DNA of 64,000 nt from Panorpa germanica (taxonomy: Eukaryota; Arthropoda; Insecta; Mecoptera; Panorpidae), in assembly GCA_963678705.1 (NCBI GenBank), contig OY783223.1, positions 6,386,001-6,450,000 of the forward strand, in the 5' to 3' direction. Each line of letters starts with the position of its first letter. Position 1 is the stretch's first letter. The notes below the pieces were generated by a model, which made no database searches, was not told the origin of the DNA, and saw only the letters and a program-made list of their open reading frames with translations. Shown here in pieces: positions 25,867-37,603 of the stretch. The position numbers and the translations under genes were made by a program.

Positions 25867-28800
25867 CTAAAGGTTTAATTTTTCAACTGGTTCAACTTCC
25901 TCTTCTTCTTTTTCAGGTCGAGCACTAGGTGCTTCTGGCTCTACAACTTCTGCAGGTAAAACAAGCTGTTTAATTTTCTCCAAGACCATTTCTGCGGAAT
26001 CAGCCATTTTATCTTGTTCTTCTTCGGTCATTACTTCTTTTATCAGATGAGAGACACCGTTGCTGCCCAAAATGCACGGAAGAGACATGAAAACGCCATC
26101 AGAACTACCGTGGCGACAACTCTGAAAATATATTTATTCGACATTAAACTTTTCGCTAATATCTTGTTCGACCTTTTTACACGAATCATTGTTTCCAAGA
26201 TGGCTGCCAATTTGAATTGAGTGAGGTTTTGTGCAAAAAAATTTCTTTTAAATAAAGTATTAGTGTTTATAATAAATAATTTAATTAATAAATATATTAG
26301 TAATAGTGTTGTTATATATAATGCAAGAGTTAAACATCCAGTGAAATTTAAATCTCAACGCTTTGTTCAAATTATAACCTTTAATAGTGCAGTGTACAGC
26401 GTGCGAGACTTGTTGAATTTTGTTTGCAATGAAATAACTACATATGTAATAATATTTGTAAGTTTTTCGTTCGGTTGTTAAGTTTTAGGGCTCCGAGCAA
26501 AGTAAAACATTAAAAACTCTATTTGCTTGCATTCGGTGCAATGACTGACTTAACACATGAGATAGACCTGGTGTTTGGGGCCCATCATAAAATTCATAAA
26601 GTGTTAGTGTAGTGTTAGTGCTTTGTTGACATTCTGCAGCTGCCCTACTACTAATGGTGAGTCATTTTTAAACATTTTATGCTATTGTATCTGCAGCCAA
26701 ATCATTTTTATTTAAATTTGACATTTGTGTACATATTTATTTAGAAATAAGGATCTTACTGCAATGTATGTTGATGCCATAAACATTTCTCTTGTGTTGT
26801 TGATAATGGCATTAATCATAGAGCACATTATAACTGCAGCCCCCCACCTTGAAGTATTACTTTGTTTCTTTTCTCTGATTATATTATCTCTGCAATTTAA
26901 ATTGAGAAAAGTTAGGTTATGACTATGATCATCTAGGTTCAGTAACAAGTTATTAGCTATTTGATTAGAAACATCAGTTACGAGTAGTTTTCCAGCACTT
27001 TAGTCGGTTTTGCAAAAACAGATTTTGTACTAACTATTAGAAATGATTGATTTGTTAATATAGGTTAGTCATTTGCATTTTTCGTTGTAAATCTTTTCTT
27101 CGTTGTAAAACACAGTGGCATTTATGCTTGTCAGATTGTTATGGGTGTTTAGGATCGATTGCTGGATCAGCTAATTGCTTATTATTAAATTTTAATTGAT
27201 TTTATCCTCACATACACCTGTCTACTGTAAAAGAATTTGGTCGAAAAAAAGCTTTACTGCGATTGGAATCATATAAATGTACACACACTCTCCTGATTTA
27301 GAAGTCGACGGAAATTATTATTTATAGTTTTATTATTATTATTCTCCGCTATTCGCTTTCGCAGTATACTCTTAGCCTAAGAAAGAGGCGTTTGAAGCGT
27401 TATTTGGACGAATATTTTACAGTGTACTATGAGAACAATCTTATTGACGTTAAAAAAAACTGTTTTGCATTTATTACGATTCATAGCCGATGAAAATATT
27501 TGAAATTTTGTAATTAAATTAAAGAGATTATTATTAATATTTTCTTTTAATATATTTTTTTCAAATTCTGTAGGAAAATGGTTTTATTAGTGACTTTTAG
27601 AAATATATCTTAGCTCTTATCAGTTGAGTTACATTATTGAGGATTTCTGAACAGCATCCGTCCATTCATCTCCTTCCTCGGTTGCTATTGCTGGATTAGC
27701 GTCCATAAGTCTTGTCCCGCACATAAAAATGCTTGTCCAAATTGGCACTGAAATTAAAATTATATTTTCGCTCAAGTTTTATATGCACTTTTTTCGCCCT
27801 TCAGTCTTTTGCTGCATTACAAAAATGTTTCGTTATTTTAAATTTTGTAAATGTAATAAAGTAGTAGAGATACCAGAGTTTATGAGGGTCTGTTGTAACT
27901 GATTAAATTATATTTGTTTCGGAATATTTGTTTAGGATTAGGTTTCATTTGTTGTCTGGTTTATAATTATATAATAATTGATTTTTATAAATATCGTATA
28001 TAAAGCGGAACAATATTATGGAATCAATCTTTAAGAAAAAGATGTTTTATAGGTACTTATGGACTAAAATAGTTCTTTTCATAATTTTTTGCATGGTTTT
28101 TGGAACAAAATATACTTCTTTTTTAATCTTACATGGTTCTTTTAAATATATTTTAAGTTGTGAAACACATATTCAATTTTACCATATGCAACATGCACTT
28201 TTTTACACGATTTCTTTTCTCGCAGATAAGGTGTATGTACAAATACTTACAACACCTTATTTATTTGAAACTACCTAAATTTGTTCCCTCCATTCCTGAC
28301 ATGGCCACCACACAATCCGATTCCGAACATTTAAATTTTCTTGCCATGTAATTTCGAAAATAAGCGGCACTAGTATTAGTGCCAACACCTACAATGCGAT
28401 GGGGTTCGAAATTTGTGTATTTCCAAATAGCATACTCCATGAGGTCTCCTAAAAATATAATTGTGTTTGGTAATTGAATCAATTCATGCTTAAAAGGAGT
28501 TAGGACAGAACGGGAGTTACTAAAACTAAGACTGAATACAAAATTACAAAAGTAGCAGCACTAAATTCACTGTAACTCGTAAAGTAATAGTCGAAATGTC
28601 GTGAAATTTTCACACATCTCGTTTGAAGGTTGGTACAATCTAAAAATCAAATGGATTTACCATGGATCCTAGCGTAAAAAGTCGCGTAGGTTTTTTTGTG
28701 AAATTAAAATATGTTGAATAATACTGTTTCAAAAAAAAGGCATTTCACAGGATTCAAATAACTTTAAAAGTAGTGGGGTATTTTACCTGATTTAGCATAA

Positions 28801-31718
28801 TTCAAAATAATGCTATTTTCGGATGCTGCTTTTTTAAGGTATTCTAAGGATTCCTTCATTAGTGCAACATTCGAATTCGTAAGGTTTGAATCGATATAAG
28901 ACCCTCCGCTGTTCGCCATTCCTCTCAAATCGGAGGTATAAACGTAAACTTTAGAATTATCTGTATCCGCTAAATCTGTAAAAAAATAAAACTTTGTTCA
29001 AGTTTTCTTAATGAATATATTGCTTTAAGGGGTTATATACAGTTTATGAGGCCCAAAAAAAGCGATTTTTTACAAAAGAAATTCCTGATAAGACTTTTAA
29101 TTGTATTAATGTAAACTTTTAGCTGTATTGTAAAAATTTTGCGCTCTTCTCAAAAAAGCCATTTTGCGGTGACCACGATATCTCTGGACTGGATCATCTA
29201 AAATGAAAACACCAAACGGATTTCGTTAAAGTAATGTATAATCTAGTAATTAATCGAAGAAATAAGCAAAATACATTTCGATCTCAAAATAAAAATCGAT
29301 TTTTTATCAAAATTTTGGCATTAAATTGTTTATAAAAACAATATTTATCAGTGAGAAAAAGCCTTCGATTAATTACTAGAGAATATACTTAAGAAGCTTG
29401 TGTTAAAATTTAAGACTGATCGGTTCAGTCGTTTCCGAAAAATCTTAGTCAGAGTTTTCAGAAAAAGAGTATACAATTTTTTTTCAACTTACATAACTTC
29501 GAAAATAATCGCCGGATTGTCTTGAAATTTTCTGTGTGTGTACTTAAATATATGTACATTACGAAAATGAAGAAAAAAAATAGATTTTTTGAAAATATTA
29601 ACTGCATATAACCCCTTAAATAAAATCTTTCATGACCATTTCTTACCATGCGTTGAAATAATCTTAGCATGGAGGGGGTAATATGGAGAAGCTGCTATCA
29701 AGTCCATTGTCAAAGCAGTTAAATTGTTGTAAGATGCTGGCCCGTCGTATAAAACTATTTCTCCTGTTACTCCCTAATTAAATACAGGAGAGGCATTTAC
29801 TTTCACAGGTCGTTTTAATCATATAACACATTAACAATTTTAGCACAATGAATAATGTCAACATGGAATAACTTTAAGGAGGTACAGGACGTTAACGTAA
29901 ATGATGAAAACGTTGTGAAATTTGGAGGGTCGATACAAATAGTTAAAATACATGCTGTCTCAAAATTTTAGAGACCTAGGGTTCATAGTTTTCTTTTTAT
30001 ACATGATTAAAAATAGTCATTTTCCATACAAATCATAATTTTTAGCTCAATTTCACCACATAATATAACTTTTAACTATAAAAAATGGTGACATGGCTTT
30101 CAAAAACTAGGTGTATATAAAATAATCTCTTCTGAAACTATTGCAAAAAGAAAATTATCAAAAGGATACCTATTTACGAAAATATTTAAATAAAACCTTT
30201 AAGAAACAGTAAATGTAGGTTATAAGCCGGCAACGTTGCAAATGCCAATTATGCCAATAAATATTATATAAAATATAACAATTTATTTGTCGAAGAACCA
30301 AATCACGCATGCGTCAACACACGTAAATTTGCAGCGTTGCAAAATTTATTATTCCCTTTTCAAAATATTTAATTTGTATTTAAATTAATATAAATTTTGA
30401 TATTAATTATAGGTAATTTTTAATTTATTAAACTATTATATGCATAAGAAATCATTTTAACAAGCAAAAAACAATTTAATAGGGAATTGAAAAATTCATT
30501 TTCAAAGGTACAGTCCCAATATTTGCTCGTCCCTCATGTACTTCGTATTTTGCATTTCGTATTACCGAGAGATAAACTTTTTGCATTGACAGTACGTCAT
30601 GTACCTCCTTAAAAGTATTTTGTTGGAGATTTTGGGAAGAATCGTGTAATACGTATAATAATATATTAGATTCGAATGTTTCTAAGTAAAATTGTTTGTC
30701 GACAATAGTGTGACATTCAATAAAATAAATTTAAAATTAAAATAAATCCGGCAACGCCGCTTGCTAAATTATCTCGATAAGTATTGCATAAATAATTGGA
30801 ATTTTAAATCTTTGATAGTACTAGTATTGCAACGTTGCCAGATCTCTGCAACAATGTTCCAACTGCGTTTAAATTAATCTTAAGGTGTTACGTTTGATAA
30901 TAATAAGAAAGCCAGAGCTCCAGCGCATTTTCCAGATCCAAATATCGTCACTTTAAAACAGGGTGAGAACATCGATAGGTTACAAACTTGCGAGAGTATA
31001 ACTTTAGCCATGTCCAACGGCTGACCAGCGATGGATGCGTCCTGAAATTTTTGTAGTTATTTGTTAGGATCTGGAGGATTCTTGTTGATTTTATTCGTTA
31101 GAATATTGCTCTAAAAAGAGGAGAGTAAATTATAATTGTCTATAAACACTATATTTGTCGAGACATGGTGTTACATTGGGTCTTTGAGGGAAAGACACGC
31201 AGGGTTAATAATAGCAGTAGTTTTATGTGGTGTAGTGGTTAATGCGACTGCTTACAATGCGTAAAACTTCCGAGTTTGAATCCGAAAGACAAAACATTAC
31301 ATTACGATACATTGGACGTATATCATATAAGCCTATTCTACATTACATAAATATTAATATTATTACATAATATCTCCTTGTGTAATAAAAAAATAACAGC
31401 AATTGCAATTTCAAGCGTGCTACAAGCCAATTCCAAGGTTCATTTTCTACCTAAGATGGTCTACATTTTTTTAAATCATACCTTCGAAAATCCATATTGT
31501 GAGTTATCTGCATGAAAGTGTGAATTTGCTTTCGCCCTTGGCTTTATAGGACGATTGGGAGGCGCAACTTTACTTGTATCTGCTTTCGGTTTTACAGTGG
31601 TTTGTTCACTTTGGCGTTCAAAATCAAAATTCCCTAAATAAACACTATCTGCGTCCTCAAAATCATCTTCCTCTTCCTCAATAATTGTTTCTTCGCTGTC
31701 AAAACTATGATTCGACAT
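25867..31718 (-). CDS. LDH-like pseudoenzyme with acidic N- and C-terminal tails (LDH-C)
   Basis: Eight exons: 31482-31718, 30892-31041, 29647-29773, 28787-28975, 28275-28448, 27633-27747, 26760-26889 and 25867-26121. Total 1377 bases or 458 residues, all GT-AG and in phase. Residues 1-79 are an extension with an acidic run (EEEEDDFED) and a later basic/Pro stretch. The start chosen is the ATG giving MSNHSFDSEE, since LDH-B also starts MSN. The nucleotide motif is G114-S-G116-K-C-A119. The catalytic Asp is Ser261, Arg is Tyr264 and His is Glu288 (GMEGTNL), so it cannot work as a normal LDH. The last exon keeps VFMSLPC and GVSHLI, then ends in a Glu-rich tail (EKEEEEVEPVEK). It sits about 290 bp downstream of LDH-D and about 300 bp upstream of LDH-B. 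Its function is unknown. Confidence 0.87.
28538..28665 (-). repeat. Fragment of the poly-G element family in LDH-C intron 4
   Basis: The words AAATTTTCACA and TCGTTTGAAGGTTGGTAC match, inverted, the region around CCTTCAAACGATA in the copies at 3964-4482 and 6053-6640. Similar fragments lie at about 45150-45240 and 51010-51130. Confidence 0.5.
29029..29615. mobile_element. TTAA-flanked MITE (GGGGTTATATACAGTT ends) in LDH-C intron 3
   Basis: The left end GGGGTTATATACAGTT and the right end AACTGCATATAACCCC are near-perfect inverted repeats. TTAA lies on both sides (29025-29028 and 29616-29619), the target duplication typical of piggyBac-type elements. About 587 bp. The open frame at 29458-29670 spans its right end and is not a gene. 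Confidence 0.85.
29878..30608. mobile_element. TTAA-flanked MITE (GGAGGTACAGGACGT ends) in LDH-C intron 2
   Basis: The ends GGAGGTACAGGACGT and ACGTCATGTACCTCC are inverted repeats flanked by TTAA at 29874-29877 and 30609-30612. About 731 bp, non-coding. A different family from the TTAA element at 29029-29615. Confidence 0.83.
31222..31335 (+). mobile_element. tRNA-derived SINE head in LDH-C intron 1
   Basis: TGTAGTGGTTAATGCGACTG resembles an RNA polymerase III box A. GAGTTTGAATCC at 31272-31283, about 40 bases downstream, resembles box B. The sequence does not fold as a full tRNA (I could not pair an acceptor stem), so a SINE head is more likely. A possible relative is near 39962-40030 (GTGTAGCACAGTAGTTAGAC, then TACTTGAATTC). 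Confidence 0.5.
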
Positions 31719-32007
31719 ATTTTTAAAAAAATAACGCCAAAAGAAGAAGATCAATAGCAAAATCAATGCAAATTATTTTTCAAATTTTTTTTTATTATTT
31801 TATACTATTTTTGTTCAAAACATTTTTTTTGTTACATAAATTTTTTGTTTTTTATTTTTTGTGACGACATCAAAACATTTTAAAACAAAGTAATTTTGAT
31901 TTGAATTTAAAAGTTCTCGCAAAAATATACATATATATAAATTATTAAAAAAATAATGTTTTTTTTTATATATCTTCTTGAATTATTATATTCTCCTATT
32001 TCTCCTT

Positions 32008-35000
32008 CTAAGTTGCATCTAGCGTTTCATCTTCAGTGTCTCCAATATTTGTAGGATCAGTTTTCACTTCGTTGTCATCTTCTATCTTTTTTGTATCACC
32101 TAAGAGATATGCGGGGATGAATTCATCATATGCGTCGTTAATGTCATTCGCTGTTGCATCCATTTTTGCTTTTTCTTCTTCAGATAAATACTGCTTGACT
32201 ACAACGCTAGCACCCCCACTGTTGATGACGCAGGGCAGTGAAATGTATATATCCTTACTGCCCGAATGTGGGCACCCCTAAAATCATAAAACTTTTATTA
32301 TTAATATGGGTAATAATAAGAAGAAATATCTACCCTATTAGATATATATAAATGCCCTGTCAGGCCCTCATAAGGCTCCGATCGGGCAGACGTGAGATGA
32401 AAAACTATTTTTTATTTATTTATTTGCCATAGCCACCATCAAACTTTTTTATACATATTTCACACATTTCTAAATATTTAAATAATTCACTAATTAATTT
32501 TGAACCACTTAACATAAATTTAGTATTAACAGGAAAAGTTTTAATCACATCTAATATTTCACTATTGAATTTTAATCTTTCTAAACTATAATTTATGCAT
32601 TCAAATATAATAAGATCTTAAAGTTCCTTCTTCACCACATTGATATCTATCGTCGGATTTAATTAATATATATTAATTTTGATTCTGATTATAGTTGATA
32701 TAATTTTGCGGGACTCATTTCTAAACCATCTCTTCTTACTTAAATTTGGATGTAACATATAATAATCTCTTCCTTTTAACTGACTTTTGTTAATGAAATC
32801 TGTGTTTCTCAAATTGAAGTTTAATTTTTTGTTGATATTAAAACTTTTTTTTGAAGGTAATTTCACTTTCATCTCAATTTCCAAATTTATTTATTCCTTT
32901 GCCAATTTATCCGCAATTTCATTTCCTCTTATTCACATAAACTTTATGGTATTATTTTTATTTATTATATTGAAATACATCTCCTTAACTTTGCATGTCA
33001 AAATATCATTATTTGATTTGTGATCATTAGAATTTAAATTTTTTAAAACAAATTTAATTTTATTATTGTTCATATTTTCATTAATTTCCAATGCTTTTAA
33101 TATTGCTAATTTTTCACCAGTATAAGAGCAAACTTTGTTATTCAATTAATTAATTTTAACCTAAAGTAAAACCCATTAAAGTTGAGGCCCTCACGTTTTT
33201 TTCCCTAGTAGAACCTTATCATACCTTATAAGTGCCTGATAGTAATATTATCTAAACTGTCTTACCTGAATATAAGTACAAACTGTGAAAACTTCGTTCG
33301 AATTGTGGACAACAGATGTAGTTAGTTGCGCCAGTAGAACAGCAGAAGTATAATGAGATGGTTCATTCCATAAATTGAAGAGTTCCGTTTCCCTAAATTT
33401 TAATTATTATATTTTTTAAACTTTCAACAAAATATTTAGAATTGAAAGTATGTTCTTACATGTAAGCAGCTTTTTGGTGAATATCACTATAGTTCTCTGG
33501 GTCTTCCTCTAATCCGATGTTGATATTAACATCTTGCAATTTGACTCCGCCCACAGAGACGCTTGACCAAATTGGAACTACAATTATAATTATACAGATA
33601 CTCATATAAAATACTTATATAAAATACTCATATAAAATACTTCTAAAGTGGTGCAGCTTACCGCTGTTAATGCTCCCCCTTCCAATACAAAAAGCTTGTG
33701 TTTCCGTAACAGCAACTGCTAATTTTTCCGCTAACAGTTGCCGAAATTTTGAGCACGTCACAGAATTTCCAAGACCTATTATTCGGGAGGCAGAGATTTC
33801 TGGGAAAATGGATTTACCAACGAGATACATGACGTATGTTATTATTTCATCTGCAAAATGGAAACCAGAAGAATAAATAGATCCTGATGGCTGCCCAGGT
33901 AGAACATGGAGTTTCTAGCTAATTCTAAGGTTCATTTTCTACTTCCTATATGAAATTTGTACTGTTAAATTGCGTTACATTTTCTACCTGGGTGATTGTC
34001 TGAGCTTTTCTTTATAAAAAATGGCCACTATTCGTACTTGGTTCTATACAGTTAATAACTACAACTTCCGGTCTGCATTTTGGTAGAATTTTTTCCATCA
34101 AATTTTTAGCTATATCCACATGTTTCTTTGTGACGTCTTTTTGGTCCAAAAAATTCGCTGTTTGTGGAAATGATTTCACATTCTCTGCTTCTTGAGTAAT
34201 AATCAAAACAGTGGTTCCCAAAATATCTTCCACATCTAATGAAAATAAGAAAAAACTTTGCAAGGACATTCTCAAAGTAGATATCTTAAGGAGAAACGAT
34301 ACTTGGCCATTTTTTCTAGCGAAATATAGATGGCGATACTATACAGCAGGTTAAATATTATCAAAAGAATCATGTTTTTTATGTTTAAATCATTTTATGT
34401 AAGTAACTATAAACGCGAATCTAAATCTAAAGCTGCAATTAGTTAGATGAATAACGTATCTACATTTTAAGCTTTCTTCCACTGACTTTTAATGAGTTGG
34501 ATAATTTTTATATGACTGGTAACATTTCTAAGGGTTTTTCATAAATTTTATAACCTTTATTATGGTTCTCAAACTTACGCTTAGGACTTAAAAATATATC
34601 GATTATTCGATAATATCCCAGTCATATAAAAATTGGAATTTAACTAGAAAATATAGCAATATTCATTTTCAAAACTTATTTTTGCAGTTCCAACTCAGTT
34701 TTTTTGATAATTTTTATCCTGCTGTGTAGTATCGCCATCTATATTTCACGAGAAAAAATGGCCAAGTATCGTTTCACCTTAATTTGAAAGTAAAATATAA
34801 ATTATATAAAGAAAAGTCGAAGAAATTGGTCATCGAATGGTGCATTTTAAGTAGCTTAAAGTTGGGTAGTATTTTTTAAGTTACCGTTGGTGAATTTAAC
34901 ATTGGCGGATTTGTTTATAAATGCAGACGCAACACAGAAGTCTGTTTCTTCGGCGTCTAAAGCGTTGGTGTTTGGGTCGTACACATTAACAAAAAATCCG

Positions 35001-35308
35001 AAACCCTGAAAACGTATTGATATCATTACTAAGAGTAACATGACGTCAGAGACTTTAAAACTGCTTTTAAATTTATACATTGACAATATTGTCACTAATT
35101 AAACAGTTGAAGTTGTCATAGACAAATTTATCAATATATAATGCAATTTTATAATATGTGAGGTAAAAAATGTTATACATTATTAAAATACAATTACCAT
35201 GTTCATTAGACTCATAAGACAGGCCATTGCGGTCTCCCCACAACCGACTATCGTTACCTTAGCCGGGCTGCAAACCAATTCTTCTTTATCGATGTTGAAA
35301 TCACTCAT
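32008..35308 (-). CDS. LDH-like pseudoenzyme (LDH-D)
   Basis: Seven coding exons: 35198-35308, 34885-35005, 34038-34235, 33662-33850, 33460-33577, 33266-33392 and 32008-32277. Total 1134 bases or 377 residues with the start MSDFNIDKEE. The frame of the first listed exon stays open upstream to an acceptor at 35345-35346, so a further 5' coding exon, as in LDH-B and -C, is possible but not found. The nucleotide motif is G22-C-G24-E-T-A27. The catalytic Asp is Thr175, Arg is Lys178 and His falls on Gly202 (GRGSINS). The last exon keeps ISLPC and ends in an acidic Asp/Glu/Thr tail of about 40 residues. Exons for the 189- and 118-base blocks have exactly the same lengths as in LDH-B. Intron 7 holds a LINE fragment and intron 3 a TTAA MITE. 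Function unknown. Confidence 0.86.
32290..33165 (-). mobile_element. 5'-truncated LINE with RNase H remnant in LDH-D intron
   Basis: On the minus strand one frame reads TGEKLAILKALE, further on GNEIADKLAKE, and then a downstream segment with IIFECINYSLERLKFNSEIL. The first two are typical of the RNase H domain of I/R1-like non-LTR retrotransposons and the third of their C-terminal region. Several stops and a gap lie between them, so it is dead. The insertion lies between the exons at 33266-33392 and 32008-32277 and in the same orientation as the gene. The frames at 32663-32884 and 32933-33145 are its pieces. Confidence 0.72.
34290..34778. mobile_element. TTAA-flanked fold-back MITE in LDH-D intron 3
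   Basis: Arms of about 65 bp are inverted copies of each other: left GGAGAAACGATACTTGGCCA, right the complement of GGTGAAACGATACTTGGCCA. TTAA flanks both sides (34286-34289 and 34779-34782). Shorter relatives lie at 43182-43553 and 60227-60530, the latter again followed by TTAA. Confidence 0.87.
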
Positions 35309-35344
35309 AAGGTAACACTTAAGGTCTTCTTCTGGATCGCAAAT

Positions 35345-37603
35345 CTGTAACAGAGAGAGAGATGATACAACAGACTGTAGAATAGATGTTAGACAGAGAT
35401 GCTTACGAGTGCGTGCGATGCTACGTCATTTATTACTAACAGCTGAGTTTGGCATCCCTTCAAGTTTTATATTATGATTGTTGTGAAAAAATAAAAGTAA
35501 TATCGATTACTTATTTCTTCTGTGACGTCATACGCAGAGCTAACAGTTATTCGAAAAAACTGAAATTCATTTCCGTCAACACTTTGGATATTTAAATAAA
35601 TAGAAACACCAATATATGAATCTATATTTTAATGAGATCTTCGTGAAGTAGTAAAAAATGGAGAACTTGCTGAAACTTTGTAAATTTGCTCTACGATAGT
35701 CAATAATTAATAAACAAATTAAATAAGGGTAGGTTTCCAAAACTTTTAAGGAAATAATTAGTTTCAGAAATGGAAATTTCACGTACAAGTATATGGGGAT
35801 TCATTAACTTGTGCATTTGAATGAAAATTTCATGTAAGTATCTAATGTATTTAATTGAATATGGTTCAGAAAACATCAAGCTTTCGATTAAAATAATAAA
35901 AATAGTATGTTTCCGAAGTAATAACAAGAATAATTGACATTTTTATAAAAAATATTATCACAATCATCCGTTACTTCCGTTGTTCAAAACACGATGTAAA
36001 ATTTGGCAACGTCGCTTGCTCAGTTAGTGTTGCCACATGAGTGTTTTATTATTTTTAATCAATTGAATGTCTAAAAAAATTTAGTAATTACATTTTTTTT
36101 AAATTTATAGTGTAAATATTATCTATAAATTTTAAAATTATTTGTCATATGCTAGGCATTTAAAAGCTACAAAAAATGAATTTGTTATAAACTTTTATAT
36201 TGTTCTTTTTCGAGTTCGAGTTTTTACCGATTTATACGGTCCAATAAGATGAAGGAATGGCATTTAAGTTCAAAATATCTGGTCAACCCAATGTGACACC
36301 AAATAAAATACTAGGATAATTAAATTGCAAATTAAAAAATATACAATTTTTTTAATTTTACAGTAAATTACAAATGTATTAAAAAACATTTTAAATAACG
36401 AGAAAGGATTAAAAGCAAATTAAATTAATTAGGATGAAATTATATGCCGGCCAGAACAAATTACCGCGTTAAATAGATTTAGCTTGTAATTTGATAAAAC
36501 TTTAAGTTTAAATCAGATTCTGGATGATCTCGCTTTAGTCAACCTCGTGATTAATTTAAATAGGTAATTGTTAACTCCAGTGCCGGATTAAGTTTGCGCA
36601 GAGCCTCTAGCGAAGATACGATTGTAATTTCATTATATTTGTAGGTGCCTTGTTACAACGAGTGCATATTAAAGTCGTTTCTTATATACTTATCATAAGG
36701 TGTAACAAGGAATGCACATAATTCAGGCGCCAAAAATGTTATATTTATAAAGACATGAGTTTGAAAGCCATATCTTCGTAAATTTATACTTTAAATTTAA
36801 CTATACGTAAATTTAAACTATATATGTGTAAAGAAATTATATTTTTTTAGTTAGTCGTCTGTCGGTAAAACAGTGACCGTTCAATGAAAATATATACTTA
36901 TGAACGCAATAGATGTTACTGTAGGAATAGTTGATATTTGGAGTCGACTGAACCCACGTTTTTAGTTAGTTAGTCAGTCAGATAAAAAGGAATTGACAAT
37001 TTATGGTAAATAATAAACTTTAATTATCATTTCTTTTAATTTCAGGTATGATTTAAGTTAAACAATGTAATTATTAAAATATGTATGTAAATTACCTAAA
37101 TAAACTTTAAATTTCAGAAGCAACAATTTTTCAATTCCTAATAAGACTGGAGACATTGTCTTATACATACTACAACAATTTGTTTAGTAAAAAAATCTTG
37201 GTGTCAGTATAAATATAGACAATAAGAATTGAAGTCGGAAATGAACATTACATTAATTGCTTGGCACTACACAATCATTTTTTGTTCCTTCTCACCGTAG
37301 TGTACAACTGAACAATCATAAAATATTTTAGGCGTTTAATTTGAGAAGCCGGTATTACCCTCATTACCAGCCCGGTGAAAAGAAAGCCGGTAATTACAGC
37401 TTTAGATAATGACAAGACTTATTCACCTTTGCTATGAGACTGTAATATTCTAACAATGATACAACTGAATACTCTGAAACACCTGTAATCCTTTAAATTG
37501 TTGAATGGAGCCCGTCCCGCTTGCCCGAACAAATTATCCCAATTATTAAAAATGACTCTAGAAATAAAGATACACCTTTATTAAAAAAGTGAAGCAATTG
37601 TTG
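35345..37603. other. Upstream flank of LDH-D, mostly unique AT-rich DNA
   Basis: I looked for a 5' coding exon of LDH-D and found none I can defend. A partial hAT-type MITE starts at 36578 (CAGTGCCGGATTAAG) and matches the family up to about 36667; its right end is not clear. The open frames at 35576-35788 and 35700-35927 are AT-rich and match nothing known. Confidence 0.45.

Noticed and set aside
31222-31300. Functional tRNA gene
   Set aside because: Box-like motifs are present but I could not pair an acceptor stem; a SINE head fits better.
32036-32281. Plus-strand open frame
   Set aside because: It is the complement of the last exon of LDH-D.
35405-35470. Possible LDH-D exon reading QTQLLVINDVASHAL before a GTAAGC donor
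   Set aside because: It would join in phase but has no start codon before an upstream stop and no acceptor I can defend; kept only as a doubt about the LDH-D 5' end.
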